From Echinarachnius parma (lineage: Eukaryota > Echinodermata > Echinoidea > Clypeasteroida > Echinarachniidae), in contig JBAMJV010003946.1 in assembly GCA_037951105.1 (NCBI GenBank), forward strand, positions 1 through 64,000: a stretch of DNA of 64,000 nucleotides, in the 5' to 3' direction. The notes beneath the pieces are model-generated. The model saw only the letters and a program-made list of their open reading frames with translations, was not told the DNA's origin and did not search any database. Positions 1 to 14,600 of the stretch are shown here, one piece after another. The position numbers and the translations under genes were made by a program. Position 1 is the first letter of the stretch. Each line of letters starts with the position of its first letter.

Positions 1-3000
1 AGAATCATTAGTCTTTACAAAAAGAGATACAATAAGTGTAGTGGAGAATTTATTCAGTAAATTGACTGTGCAATACTGAAACAGTTAACACGGTTTTCTT
101 GGACTTATAATATACCAACTACTATACACTGTTCGATGAATTTATTCCAGCCAAAACGTCAATATTTACTCATTTTACTGATGTACAAACACTGGCGAGG
201 TCGAAAGACGTCTGCTCACATCGCCAAGAGATACAAGTTACAACTGATATAAAAAATACCGTGTATATCGATGAGAGATACCAGTCTGTGTGTTTACAAA
301 GGATATTATGTGTGCTACTGAGTATATGCCTATTGTTTGAACCAAAGTGGCGTAGCCAGACAAACGGAGAACGGAGGACAAACGTTAAAAAGGCAAAACA
401 ATTTTTTTAGCGACCTGCCCTTTTTAATAAGAGGAAGGAGGAGCCCCCCCCCCCCCCCCCCCCCCTTTTCTTGATGGCCACACGGCACATTTTTCAAGAT
501 GTCCGACCGGGCTATTTTTTTTTCTTCTGAGAAAGATCAAATATTCATGTTTTGTGGGGTATTTTCGTTAAAAAAAACAGGCGGCCTCAAAAAAGAAAGC
601 GGGCGTTGGCGCTAAACATGATTTGTTTTAATTTTTGTATTTGACCTAATAACGGATAGGAGTGGCATAATATACATTGGATGTAAAAATAAAAGTCTAG
701 AAACTAGAAATCGAGGGATATTGCGCAATATTATAGATCGCTATACCGATTTATTTTTTCAAGTCGTTGCATGGCCATTTGTTATATTTGATTACAAAAA
801 CAAATTAAACACAACTTACTGGGAAAAAAAACATGTAGATGATTTATCAAAACAGTACAAACAAAAGTTATTTATAATGTATAAATGAACTTATATAGAG
901 TTAAAAGGTAGAAACATGTGTTACAAGTTTATAAACATGTGAAAAATAGTGCCCGCAAATAATGGCATAAACCGCTTTCTTATAAACACCAGTTCCTTCA
1001 ATTTCTGCGTGAATGGCGGAATCGTGTCATTAGTGCTGTAGGTAAACGAAAATTAAATCATAACAGATAATTTTGTCTCGTGTTCAAAGAATTCACTTTG
1101 TACTAAAATATGACCAAATACCCAAATAAGCCATTCCATTTGGTCTACAAATTTGCTCAGGCTAAATAGTGGACTCCGAATCAATCACAAGTAAATTTAC
1201 TAAATTGTGTTATAAAAATGCATCTAAAAACTTGTTTGAGTATTTAGTTATGACCAGCTATACAGCCGCTCCTATATAGTTCACTGATATGTCAAAGGGT
1301 TTTTAACTGCAAAGTCAGTCTACAATATGAAATAGTCTCTCAGTTATGAAGAATATGAGTAAAATGCATTGTGCACTTGCATGAATGCGCAATAAAATTA
1401 AATAAATATGTATAATGCCGCTTCCTCAGCTTACTCAAGTACTCAACTATTTAGTGTGGGCGGCCATGGATGGTGAGAATTCGTATTGTATTCGGCGCCG
1501 ACGAAGCGTAACACAGTGAGATTATTACAGTATTAGTTACACAAACACACTGAAACATAATATCACCGTCAACATGACTCACAATGATAAACAGTTTGTT
1601 AGAATTACTGCCTATTTACTGTAATTACATTATGAATGGAATCGGAATAAAAGATAATTTTTCTTTTTTTATACATTTAAAATAAAAATGACAATTGCAA
1701 ATATTATGTAGGCTTGTCTGAGCTAAAATTAATTAATTCATTAATCATATTTCACTGGGTAGGCTACTTCGAACCATATATTAGAATACTTGACAATAAT
1801 TATGATAAGGTGCGTTTTATATACATCTAAAATATATACAAAAGGAGCCATCTTTAAAAAAAATGCGTTCGAACCGACTAGCTATACGAAATCTGTTTCA
1901 AAGAAAAAAATAACCGTAAAAGGTATTAGGTGATATTTTTAATCTCCATCAATCAAAGCACATGTTTTAGGACTGACGTTGTCATGTGATACAGGTGGAA
2001 GTGTATGAGCCTTTTTCTTCACGAATATACCGAAAATAAAATGTAAATTGCAAATATTAATTAAAGATGAGGAATTGAATTATAAAACTGTTTTCGAATT
2101 AGGTTTTAAGTTCACGTGTCGAAAAATGTACCAAATAATAAAACACACTGGCAAGCTTAGTAATCCTGACACCCTGATACCAATCCCTCCCAAAGTCAAG
2201 GGTCATACATGTATCAAAATAACTAAACATACTTTATTATGTACAACAAAAACATAGCATACAGGTGAGGGCATGGAGTACCAAAATAAACTTGCGGTAT
2301 ATGGCGTATATACATTATTGTGACGCGTTTTCATGCAGTTAACTTTGAATGTGTTTTAATGCTCTAGAAGCCCGTTTTCAGTACCCCACCCCCAAAATGG
2401 AGATATGTTTACCGCGCGTGGGAGCTAGGGTCATGCCCCCCCCCCCCACCCCCCCCCCCAAAAAAAAGAGCATGTAAGAGTGATTAATGCCCCAAGTAGA
2501 ACGATATTGATGGAGGAGATCTTTCTGCAAAGGTCAAAGGTCATGTCAAGAAAATGAAATGGTTCCGACAGGTGTAATCAGCAATGGGTGAAAACCACAA
2601 CATGAACTACTCTGTATGCAAGTTTACAACACCGTGGACTTGGCGCCGATGAAGGACAGAATATATCGATTGATCTATGGACGTTATTTACTTAGACGTG
2701 TGTGATGAAAATCATCTTCTACAAAGACATGTTACCATGGTTACGTCAATACGTTCGGCTAGGATCTGCTATATGTTTCCGTATAGTTACAAACAAAACA
2801 CGTTTGATTAGGAGAAAATATGAGGGAAAGTTGATTTCTTCTAAGATATGAGAAATTGTATATTTATAGCAATTTATTTATCTTCTTCTTCTTCAGCCTA
2901 CTGTACTTCACTCCACTGCAGGAGGAAGGCCTCTTTACCAATTTTTCATTTTGTTCTATCTTGAGCTATTTTCTGCCAAGCAATCCCTCCATCTTCTGCT

Positions 3001-3055
3001 TTGTCTCCCTCCTTTTCCGGTTAGGTGTTGTTTTGTGTGTTATTTATATGCATGA
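1..3055. other. Upstream intergenic DNA
   Basis: AT-rich, no supported gene. C tracts at 444-465 and 2436-2459; a short CTTCTTCTTCTTC run near 2882. Short frames here have no recognisable domains. Confidence 0.6.
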
Positions 3056-3840
3056 TTAAAGGGATACCTAACGGTAGTTGAGTTTTGGTAAAGAGAGTAC
3101 TACCAAAACCTGCACCATTACATTACAAACTGCCATGCAGTTACATAACTACACCATGCTCGAAAGGAATACAAATTACAAACGACTAAATCAAAAGCTT
3201 ATTATCATTCAAAAAGAGCCCTTAAAACTCAAGAGGACGCTCTCTAAAAACTCATTGGTTTCAACCATTAAAACAAAATATTGTGCATAATTATAATGGT
3301 TTGTTGAAATAGTGATTAGATAGAGAGATAATCAACAACTAATTAAAAACCTCTTTTGTAAATTTTGAAAAGGGGAAGCATTTAAAAAAAACAATTTAAT
3401 TATCGAATAATTGCGAGGCCCCACAATTATTACAAATTGTAATGTTTAAGGATATTTCAGCCGTTTCTGAACCGATTTTAATCAAATAAAGTTTATTCTG
3501 TCATGAACATTGTATGCTCTTTCAAATTTTACACTCAGTTTTTCATTACCTCACAACAATTATTTTGTGCAGCGCCCTCTATACCAAAATTGAACTACCC
3601 CTTTAAAAAAAATGTAACGGTTGGTTCAAAATTATCGAATAATTGTGGGGCCCAACAAATATTACAAATGGTAATGTTAATGGATATTTCAGCCGTTTCT
3701 GAACCGATTTTGATTAAATAAAGTTTATTCTGTCATTAAAATTATATGCTCTTTCAAATTTGACACTCAGTTTTTCATTATCTCACAACAAAATAATTTT
3801 GTGTAGCGCCCTCTATACCAAAATTCAACTATCCCTTTAA
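3056..3840. mobile_element. MITE family A, copy 1 (TTAA-flanked)
   Basis: Begins TTAAAGGGATA..GTTGAGTTTTGGTA and ends with the inverted form TCAACTATCCCTTTAA. The right-hand part, with ATTTCAGCCGTTTCTGAACC and GCGCCCTCTATACCAAAATT, occurs twice in a row (about 3390-3610 and 3611-3840). Non-coding. TTAA at both ends fits a piggyBac or Kolobok (T2-type) target duplication. Confidence 0.75.
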
Positions 3841-5448
3841 AAATTCAAATTCAAATTCATTTATTTATTCAAATTCAGATAACAAACATTTGAACAGTAC
3901 GAATAATAATAGTAAAATATACCATTCCAATAATAACAGCGTCGATCAACAACAAATCCATCAGCAAATGTATATATACCAAGTGTCGTAGCACCGCGGG
4001 GGTGGGGGACGGGACATGTGACCCCAATAATGTAATACAGACAATACAAACATAAAGGAAGGCCTTTACAAAATAAAGAAATGTGAATTAAGAGTATATA
4101 TACCCGTATTCGCATGCCCCCTATCAGTCTGACCACGCTACGCCACTGCATGCCATTCCAATTCGCATATATCGTAAAAATAATGTGGTTCGTAAATTGT
4201 GTTTATATTTTTTTTAAAAGTATTGTGATTGATATGATTATGTTCTAACATGTTGGTACAGAGACTACTACTATGGCTAATCGAGAGTGATTCCCAATGA
4301 GTATAATTGGATCCATGATTGAAAGGCATAAACCATAATGATATAAGCTGATATAGGATGACCGAATACCTACCTGTCATGTTTAGGACTGCAGGTTTGA
4401 TAGCATTACAACTGGAATAATATTGACTATATTGTCATATTATTAATTATGATGTTATGATTGGTGTTTCGCATCCTCTTACATTTTAAAACATTATCGA
4501 GTATTATAGTACAGTGTGGCACATTTATAAAGGGTGTTTCTTTAGGCTATGGTTACGCTGGTCATCGAGCTATAGATGAAATAGTCACGAGATTTCCTCG
4601 TTTTCCTTAGTTTCCAAAAGATTCTGCTAATCTCTGAGGTCATCATGTTTAAGACCAGAGACACCCATTGTCTACTTCTAAACACCCCGTTATGAAAAGC
4701 CCTATAACATGCACTAGCTGATACCAATGTCTATATACAGCTCTGACCATCGGGCGTTCCGCTCCCCAAAAGAAAGTGGGGCTTCGCTGGAAAGCATTGT
4801 TCATCTTGACGAGTGAGCAAACACAATAGCCTCCCAGAGGGAGAGGACCGGTTTCCCCTATTGTGCAACAGGGCTTTATACAAATAGAATCGAAAGAGTC
4901 GCGAAAACATAACAAGATTGTTGCCTGTACATTCGCAGTGGACGTTTCATCCTATGGAGTGTACATGCACCTATACCAACGGAATTCCGTTATCAGTAAA
5001 TTGACGATCATCACAAGGATTAACTGTCTACTTAAAACGTGTGAGCATGATACACGAGCCATTTCAAAATAACGTTTGCGGCAATAATAACATGATGTTG
5101 GCGTAGAGGACAGAGCGAATGAGAATCCACCTGTTTCAAATTGACCACCCTTCTTAATTAAACAACCCTCTTTGGGCAATAAGCATTAGTCATAGTGCTC
5201 AGTTGCGGACCACACCTATCAGCACAGGCGCACTATTGAATTTGTCATAGGTTCGCTCAATGCGAAGTGTGTGAATAGTGCGTGAGTGATTCCGAACGGA
5301 GCGCTCACACATTCTTTCCCACGTTCGGTTTTAATATCAGTCTGTCATTTGGTAACCGCGCAACATAACTATAAGGACAGACGGGCATCGTCCTGCAAAC
5401 TCTTTTATTTCGTTCAACTTCAGCCAAACTCACACAAATACACGAAAG
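3841..5448. other. Intergenic DNA and 5' flank of the reeler gene
   Basis: No gene recognised. GACCACGCTACGCCACTG at 4131-4148 belongs to a short dispersed motif (also 61590). The promoter of the reeler gene should lie near 5200-5290, but no TATA or initiator could be identified. Confidence 0.5.
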
Positions 5449-5659
5449 ATGGACGAGTTTGCCTTGATATCAAGAACTTTGAGTTTGCTGTCAATTCTTG
5501 CCCTATTCGCGCCTGTAATTTACGGATATCCAACTGGAGCCCCCACAACAGCATGTGTGGACCTCACCCCCCAACATGGACCTAGCCCCCAGACCAGTGA
5601 GAGCCCCTTCGTGATAGTACCAAAATATCTCAACTACGGACCGAGCATTGCATTGGAAG
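5449..5659 (+). CDS. Exon 1: signal peptide and start of reeler domain
   Basis: The ATG at 5449 follows an A-rich leader (CGAAAG). It opens a 26-residue secretion signal with a long Leu/Ala/Phe core ending in VIYG. The mature chain begins YPTGAP..AC and continues with PQTSESPF, the usual opening of a reeler domain (reelin N-terminus, FRRS1, defense proteins). The donor is AAG|GTGAGTG, leaving phase 1. An upstream frame from 5286 overlaps but has no signal peptide, so this start is preferred. The 5' UTR probably includes 5290-5448; no TATA box was seen. Confidence 0.9.
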
Positions 5660-8600
5660 GTGAGTGCCCTTCATTGCCCTTTTACTTTTATCGTACCATC
5701 CTAATAATAAGTAAAGTAAGCGCCTTGTCGTACTGGGCCGGGGGCGAGAGAAGAAGTAATATAGATTTGTCATGTGAATATGTTTGATTTGAATATGTGA
5801 ACGAAATTATCATTTTAAATTTCTTGCCAAAGTAATTTAAACGGATGTAAAAAATATATATGTAATGCTTGTAATATTCTTGTTTGATAATACTATACTA
5901 GTTGCATGACTGTGTTCTCAGAAGGAATACTTATGTTTGCTTGGATGTCTTTACGCCTTGACTATGACCGTCAGTTAATCATGCAAAACTAGAAAAATTC
6001 TGAAGCTCAATTTTGTATAATGTATACGTGAGGGGGAGCATGCCTATGGCATGACTCGAAACAGAGCAACATGACTGCGTTGTTGCATATGGGTTACCCC
6101 CCTTATGGGGGAACATCACCCCCTCGTCAACTCTCCTTCACGCTGAGCACTGTAATGTATGTTAGATCAGGTAAGAGTCGACACCTGTCTGGGCACCCCT
6201 TCACCTGTCACAAGTCATGCCACCAGCATTACCCCTCTGCACTGACGAGGAAAGAGAGAGGGAGAGATCAGTTTTTATTTCACCCAAGGCTTCTGAGTTC
6301 TGAATGATAATCCTTGTTAAATTATTATAATAAAAAGAACCACATTTTGTTGATAGTAACAAGACAGTGTAATATATAATGTATGCATGCTGGACGATAC
6401 AAATCTAGAGGGAATATGAGAATGGAGGGAAACTCTTATAGCCGAATGAAGCATGCTGAAATACGAAATTATAACTCAATTATTCATTTGTAAGGACAAA
6501 CACAGTACTGCATTGTATGGCAATGCGTAAAGAGTCGTATAATTTGTGTCATTGCAGTGAATAGTCGCCTTTGTTGATTAGTACGATGACTAATACAGCA
6601 CACAAACACACGTGTGTTTCGCTCTGTTGATTGTTGATTGCTAACGACCTTTCCTCCCAACCTGCATTCGTTACACTCTGTCATCATCAGCACCGACGGC
6701 ACGGGCGTATATTGCTGTTGATGTTCATTTAAACTGAATATTTACGCCATAATAAAGGTTGTTTAAAACAAATGTGTAAAATAGAATATGCATATCTCAT
6801 TGCAGCAAAATCAACAATTTGTGTGATAAGCAATGAGCAATGATCAATTTTGTTTTTGCATGCATGGTAAGGGGAGGTAGGTTTTCGAGGAGCGCGCGCA
6901 GCGACCGAGCCGTGGGGAGTTTGTGGGAGAGAGTTTAATAACCTCTTTCAAGGTAGGCACTTTTGGAATGTTGGGTGTTGAAAAATGTGTTGCTCAATGG
7001 GAAATTCGTTTATATAATGTTAAGACATTTTACCACATTTGATTTTTTTTTCGGGGGGAGGGGGGGGGGGGGGGGGGGGGGAGTTTAGCAGCCCCACCTC
7101 CATCTGTATGGCTTAGCAATTAAAAGCAGAGTGGTAGACTCGGCGTACGACCCATGTTTGTATATTAAAAATGGAACATTGGTAGCACTGTGATGAAATA
7201 ATAGTGTTTGGGACAACTATATTAACGTCTTGGGTGATTACGTGCAATACTTCTGTATTAATTCATTGTTACGAAGATAATGAAAGTAACCGTTTTACCA
7301 CATCTCGACGGTGTTCATGTAATATTTTCTTTATGATTTGATTGTTTTCTGGGATTTTCTTTAGCGGATTTCCAAAACTGTTGTTGCAATATCGCTATTT
7401 AGTCAACGGGGTTTAATACCGATTCATTCATTTAGTCCCCATTTAGTGCATTCAACAATTTAATCAACATGTTTGTAAATGGGTGACCCTGACCATATGG
7501 ACATGCAAACTATATTCCATACAAGTTTGTCTACCATATCAGCCACAAAACATGCGTATCTTTATGAAAACAATCTAGCTGGGTGAGGCATTGGCTGAGT
7601 AAACTTTGTGGGGTCTGCCAATCAATACAAGCCATTAGCTGTCATCCACGTTCGTTACGAAAAACAATATTATACAATGTAAGGTGGGAGATTTAATTAG
7701 TCGTTACAATTTGAAATCGATGATTGATACGCACACATACATATTTTTTTGTTGGTTCATGTTTTATTCCTCCAATATTTTATTCCCCCACGTTTTATAC
7801 ATACACACGCACACAGAATCACGCACACACACACACACACACACATACACATACTCATACATACACCCCACATACACACATACTCACACATACACATACA
7901 CACTTATATACGGTAACTATATTCGATATCAAACAGTGTAAACGTTCATATTGAAACAGTATGGAAATATGTAACAGATATTTTTTTTTTTTCTTTTTCT
8001 TTTGCCCCATTCAGGGAACTTTATTTTATTCAAAAATGTACAAGTTATATGGTTACATTATTCATAAAAACAGAAACAAAAACATATAAATATTGTATTA
8101 TACATACACAATTATGACAAGAAATCAATGAACTGTTTTACTTTGTTTAACCCAATTGGAAAATATATTTTGCAATTGAGATAAAATATTAAATCATATT
8201 TTAGCTCTTGTAGCATAGTTTTGACATTCATTATTTTCCCTTTCCGTGATTTTTTAATGTAATTTTTATAAATGATATATTCGGTAAAGTTAATCAGTAT
8301 AAGATTAACCAAATAAAATTCATTATTTCCAATCTTATAACCAATAGTTAACAATTCCTCATTTATCTCCAATTCTATGCCACAAAAATAAAATATTATC
8401 TTTGATATAATTTTCCAAAATAATTTCAGATTTTTACAATCTAACAGCATATGCTTGGTTGTTTCTGGTGTATGACAAAATAGACAATTATCATCATTGA
8501 CGATCTTCCATTTACATAAATTTATATCTTGATGGCAAAAACAAATACAAATATTTGAAATTGAATTGTCTAATTTTATTATGTTTCAATGTCTTAAATT

Positions 8601-11600
8601 TAAACAGAAGAACATAATGTAACAGATATAGAAGTCATGTTGATATAGGTTTTCACACTTTGTTTTCACTAATCAATTACATCGATTGTCCGTCAAATTT
8701 GTTTTGCCCATGAGTTCTAAAAAAAGATTCATCCATAATAATACACGTCTCTCAAGTCATGTAAAAACACGTTTAATACATTATTCTCCTTTTCTAGGTG
8801 TTATAATTAATCATGGTATGGTGAATTTGCATTTACATGAAGTAAATGCGATTTTTAAATCAAACACGCAAACCTAAATAAAATGCACCTATTTAGATCA
8901 AGTTAAAATATGGAAAAAATTATAATGCTTCCTACAAATTTTACTGCATTGAATTTGAGTTCTCATAACGGGCGTGTATACTGACCGTCTCATCATCATG
9001 CAAGGAAAGGCTGACACAGTCTTGTATAAGCAGGGGTGCGTGTTTGGTTGCCATAGCAATGATGGTGATTACCGTAAATGGAGGAGGCGAGTTTTTCCAT
9101 GTGGAATTCATCATTTCATAGGGTCTTCTTGCACATGCGAGTTCCTATTTCATTTCGAAGATGATTACACGGTGAATGAAGCCATGCATTGCCTCTCAAG
9201 TATACATGAAAACACACACGCATGCACGTGCGCACGCTCACATTGTACGCAAGTTCATTGACACACACGCATATTAAAAATTACATCCAAAAACATATTA
9301 TTCCGCATAATTTACATACATGTATACATGCATTTCCGTTATTCTTCCTCTGAAAATATGACATCATAATTATTCATGCAAATTGTTGTGCACAACACCG
9401 ACATTTATATTACTTTGCAGTAATATTCCCATTTCCCAATTACATGAATCATCCTGATTTTTGATATAAATTCGTACTATAAATTTGTTCATCTTATACT
9501 ATACTGAGCAACCTTAATTCCCCTTACTGGTCCACTATACATGCAGGCATAATTATATTATCTTCGTGATGATTTATGGGAGTATGAATCTGGTATACTA
9601 TAACAGTTACTGTTTAATTAGACGATGCTAAGGCAGGCCTAGATTTCCATCGGCTATTGATCGCACCATGCAGGGAATATTTGATAAAAGTGACATTTCC
9701 TTCAAGAACGGAAGAGACTCTGTGCCATATCGAGTATAAAGTAACATATTTTTTGTAACAGTATACAAACAACGAAGATTTAAGACAATTATTATTGCCA
9801 TGACAACCGATATTTTGAAACGAATGCCAAGCTCAATGAAAATAATGTAAAATCTTCTCTTCATTCATTATATTTAAAAAAAGTATCTCTGACGTCATAA
9901 ATACGCCCTGGCCCGTTTTAACATTGATATCAGAGTGGATTTTTATAACGGGAGCAAAACAAAATCATGATCATTCCTTCAAAATAGGTACTATAATATT
10001 ATGACTTTGTTACATATCCAAAGAAAACTGCTTGTTAATTGTAATTCCCATTTTGTTATTGTAGCTTTTTAAAAAAGAGCGTTTCTGCTACGTGTTTGTC
10101 TCGGTAAATACATTTGAAACCCGATCTAATTTATTTTAAAAAGTGGCGTTTAGTTAGAAAATCCCATAACTTTGAACTTTAGTGTGCAATGCGATCTGAA
10201 TATTATTATGTATGGTGTATTTGGTCAAATTGTACCCATTGTATTCCCGTGTGATGTCATCAGATAGGTATGCAACTTCTACCGTGCGAATCGCATACAA
10301 TCACAACGCACAGCGAAATGGACTGGCGTTGAGTTATTGTTAGAAAAAATGGGTTCGTCTCGCTTTCTTTTGGAATAATGGCATTTAAATAATATTTACA
10401 GATGATTGCGTCTTGTTGGTTGAATTGAACCGACACAATGTAGCGCTTTGTAACCTGGGGAAACTATGAACAAAAAGGGAGACACATTTGTTGTAGTTTT
10501 GTAGACAATATATACAATTGTACAGGTGACAAGAGTAAACACTCGTCATAGTTTCATTGTTGTACTTTGCTCCCATTTGTTCAAACATGTACACCCCCTT
10601 GCATGGAAACATACCTGACCGGAAATACATTTCAGAAAACAAAACACTTAAAATACAATGTAAGTAAAGATAGATATAGAATGTTTGATACTTGTAGAGA
10701 TAGCCTACATACCATGATACATGAATAAGTACTTTTTATTGTCCACGTTTGAAAACAAAATACACATGAATATTATTCATTTAAATATTATACACTTGAA
10801 TAACAAAACTCGATGACGTGCATATAATAATTTAACATAGATATTATAATATGATAAATTGAAGAAATTTTAATAATTTTTCATGAAGAGGAAAATTACA
10901 CTCTAAATCTCATTTTCAATGTCCCAAATTCCTGAAAGTCCCCTCCCACTTTTCATCCCACTCCCCCTCCTATCCTCTCCAAAACTCGATCGTTACGATA
11001 CATCAATATCTGAGCCCCCTTATTACGCCACTGATGTGCAGGCATGTACATTGTACGCCGATACCGTTCAACCTAATCATGACCTCAGCAGAGATAAGCG
11101 CCAACATTTCCATGAAATTAATCGCCATAGTCATGCGACAAATATTTACAACTAATACAGGGCCATAACACATCAACTAGTCACATTGTATTGTTTTTAA
11201 TTCACGGATACACGTATTATACCGTTTTGTTAATTTTAATAAACAGCATGTATGCATGACATACATGCTATTTAAAGTGCTTATACCCAACATAATTGAT
11301 GATAATATAGCGATTGCAGTCACGCACTATTTATACTTATTCCTATTATTCATGCATAAATCATCATTATGTTTTTGTTTGCTTAGCAAACGTTGGGTTA
11401 TATATATATTTTTAAATACTCTTTTGGGTCACGTATTAATTTTGTTAAATGTACACTTGAGTATTGGTACTTCCCGAAATGCCCCATGACACTAAATTGG
11501 TTGGTTTTAATTCCATTTGAAAGTTCATTGAATAAAACATGTGAAATGAGAATCATTTCCTTTCGTATGCTCTCATAGTTGTAAAATTTGATTTCAAATA

Positions 11601-14600
11601 TTTTATTTATATATCGTTTGGCTAGACGATATCTTGACCTTTTTTTCAAACAAATTCAAAAGAGGTTTTAAATAGTTGTTGATGATAGCTCTATTTATTA
11701 CCATCACATGCACAATTTTGTATGAAAAATGGTTGAAACCAATGATTTTTTAGAGAGCGCCCTCTTGAGTTGTAATGGATATTTTTGAATGATAACCAGG
11801 TTTTTATTTAGTCGTTTGTAATTTTCTATACCTTTCGAGCATGTTGGAGTTATAATTAATTTGTACTGTAAGGGTGCAGGTTTTGGTTAATAAAATTAAG
11901 TTTGACCGAAACTCAACTATCCCTTTAATTGACATAATATGCTAAACATACGTCCGCCGGTATAGTTCGTTGTCCCTTTCATATGTTCATTTGCAGAACC
12001 ACTGCCACCATATATCTCATCCACGTAGCTGTCAGCACTTGTCACAACATATAACCGTTGTAATAATCAACACCAACCATTATAATCATCACCATATTCA
12101 CTGTCATCAAATCATGTTAAAACATTACTCATTACATTGTTCTTTACCGTTAATATAAAAATATGATTTGAGTTTGATTTTGATTTAATTGTCGCATTTT
12201 CCCCTTCAAAACAAGTATTAGTACTATCGAGGCCATCGATAGGAGAAACCATAATACCGTTTTGTCAACATCATGCGAACGACCCATCCCCATCGTCTCA
12301 ATATCTTGCCGTTATCATCGATCACCGTCGTCATCGTTCCATGAACACAACCCATAACAGTCTTTACTCCACATTTTATCTCTCTCTCTCTCTTTCTGGA
12401 CTGTAGTGAACGTGACGCTAAGGAGCGGGTTCTCCTTCGAGGGCTTCATCACCCAGGCTCCTATCGTCATCATATGCCTGCCGTTATCATCGATCACCGT
12501 CGTCATCGTTCCATGAACACTACCCATAACAGTCTTTACTCCACCTTTTATCTCTCTCTTTCTGGACTGTAGTGAACGTGACGCTAAGGAGCGGGTTCTC
12601 CTTCGAGGGCTTCATCACCCAGGCTCTAGCTATCGTCATCATATGCCTGCCGTTATCATCGATCACCGTCGTCATCGTTCCATGAACACAACACATAACA
12701 GTCTTTACTCCACCTTTTATCTCTCTCTTTCTGGACTGTAGTGAACGTTACGGCGAGGAGCGGGTTCTCCTTCAAGGGCTTCATCATCCAGGCTCGCATC
12801 CAGCACACCACGTTCCCTGTCGGTATCTTCAGTACTATTCACTCCGATGACGGGCAGAAAATATACTGCGATAACGGGTTTAATGCGGCGAACACCATCA
12901 CACACACGAGTAACACCGAGAAGACCGGACTCTCCGTCGTGTGGACAGCGCCAAATAATATCGCGGGGGCGAAGATTGAATTCGTGTAAGTTGAAATAAA
13001 AATTGAAAATTGAAATTGAAACTGAAAAGGTATATCATTCGCAGCCAAACGGCTGAATTTTAAAAAGATAGTAATAACACATAAACATGGAGTAATAGAA
13101 ATTCTGCATTTGAATCAATCAAAAACGGATACATTTTTGTTTTAAAGGGACTTAGTAACATTGTCCAAATCCTCAAAACTTACTTGGAACTCTAGTGGTT
13201 CTCTCATGTATCTTGTCAACAATAAAAGCACGGGACAGGTTTCGGTTTTTCAAATTTCCATTTTGTTCAAAAGATATTTACCATGTTTACGATTGAAGTG
13301 TTCAGATGAAATGATGAACATCTCAAGTGTCAAGTTTGAAAAGCATACAATTTTAATCACAGAATAATCTTTATTTGATCAAACTCGGTTCAGATATGGC
13401 TGAAATATCCATACACATTTGAAATAATTGTGGGACCCCACAATTTTCGATAAAATTTTGAACCAGCCGTAAATTTTTTTTTTAATGCTTCCTCTTTTCA
13501 AAAATGTACAAAAGAGGTTTGTAGATAGTTGTTGATTATCTCTCTATCTAATCACTATATTTCAACAAAACATCACATGCACAATATTTTATTTTAATTG
13601 GTTGAAACCAATGAGTTTTTTAGAGAGCGCCCTCTTGAGTTTTAACGGTTCTTTTTTTAAATAATAACAGGCTCTTTACTTAGCCATCATTCCCTTTGAG
13701 CATGGTGGAGTAATAAATATTAGTTTGTAAGGTTAATTAATTGTGCAGGTTTTGGTTACTAAAATTCAGTTTGACCAAACTGTACTCTCTTTACCAAAAC
13801 TCAAGTATCCTTTTAAACTGTCTACGGGATAATGTAAGCCGTGAACAAAGTGCAATGAGTTAGTGAATACCACTTTGCATTTTTGCTCATTTCTCGGCCA
13901 AAAAACATCCAATTAACGTGAATTGTTCACACATTACTTTGTGGACATATCAGATCACACCAATACACATTTTATTAATCACTCATCAATGTTTGCACTA
14001 GTCAACAAAGTTACTAGATCCCTTTAATCATACATGTAATTATATTATTTTGTTTCTAATTTTTACAGGGGCACCTTCGTTCAGCAACGCAACACGTTCT
14101 GGGTTGGTGTCAAGTCGGCTGTACTAACAGGTAAGTGGATAACGCATATCGATTGATCATCGAGAATCACTCTGTCAACACTCACCTATAGATACGATTG
14201 GGGGGAAATTATTAGATTTTTTAGAATAGATCGTGTCCTGTCAGTTTCACAGACACCCGGTCCGGTCATCAAACTGCACTGTATTTTCACCTTGACTTTT
14301 GCCGCTACATTGAAAATGTAAACTATGTGTATAGAGACCCAAAATCTTGCCAATAGTCCATGCTCGCATTTATAAATTCACCGACAGTAAAGGTTATTAT
14401 AAAGAATATTAGTTCCAATTCCATACTGTCTATATTTGGGATATTGGTATGCAAATCGTGTCTGTCAATGCGCTCCGGGTACTATAGGAAGCAAGGAGTA
14501 TGGTTACCTTGGATGGCATGTCATAACTTACTAACCTAGCTCTACAATGGGCAACTATTTGTTTTGTTATTATAAACAATATGGCAATATCATTGGAAAT

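Larger units (their letters stand above)
5660..12303. other. Intron 1 of the reeler gene
   Basis: 6.6 kb of AT-rich sequence between the signal-peptide exon and the acceptor repeats. Apart from the LINE, the CA repeat, a G tract (7060-7081) and MITE A copy 2, I see nothing; a long first intron may hold enhancers. Confidence 0.6.

Noticed and set aside
4542-5179. Cluster of short overlapping frames on both strands before the reeler gene
   Set aside because: No domain, signal peptide or splice pattern; chance frames.
7684-7954. Thr/His-rich frames
   Set aside because: They read through a (CA)n/(CATA)n microsatellite.
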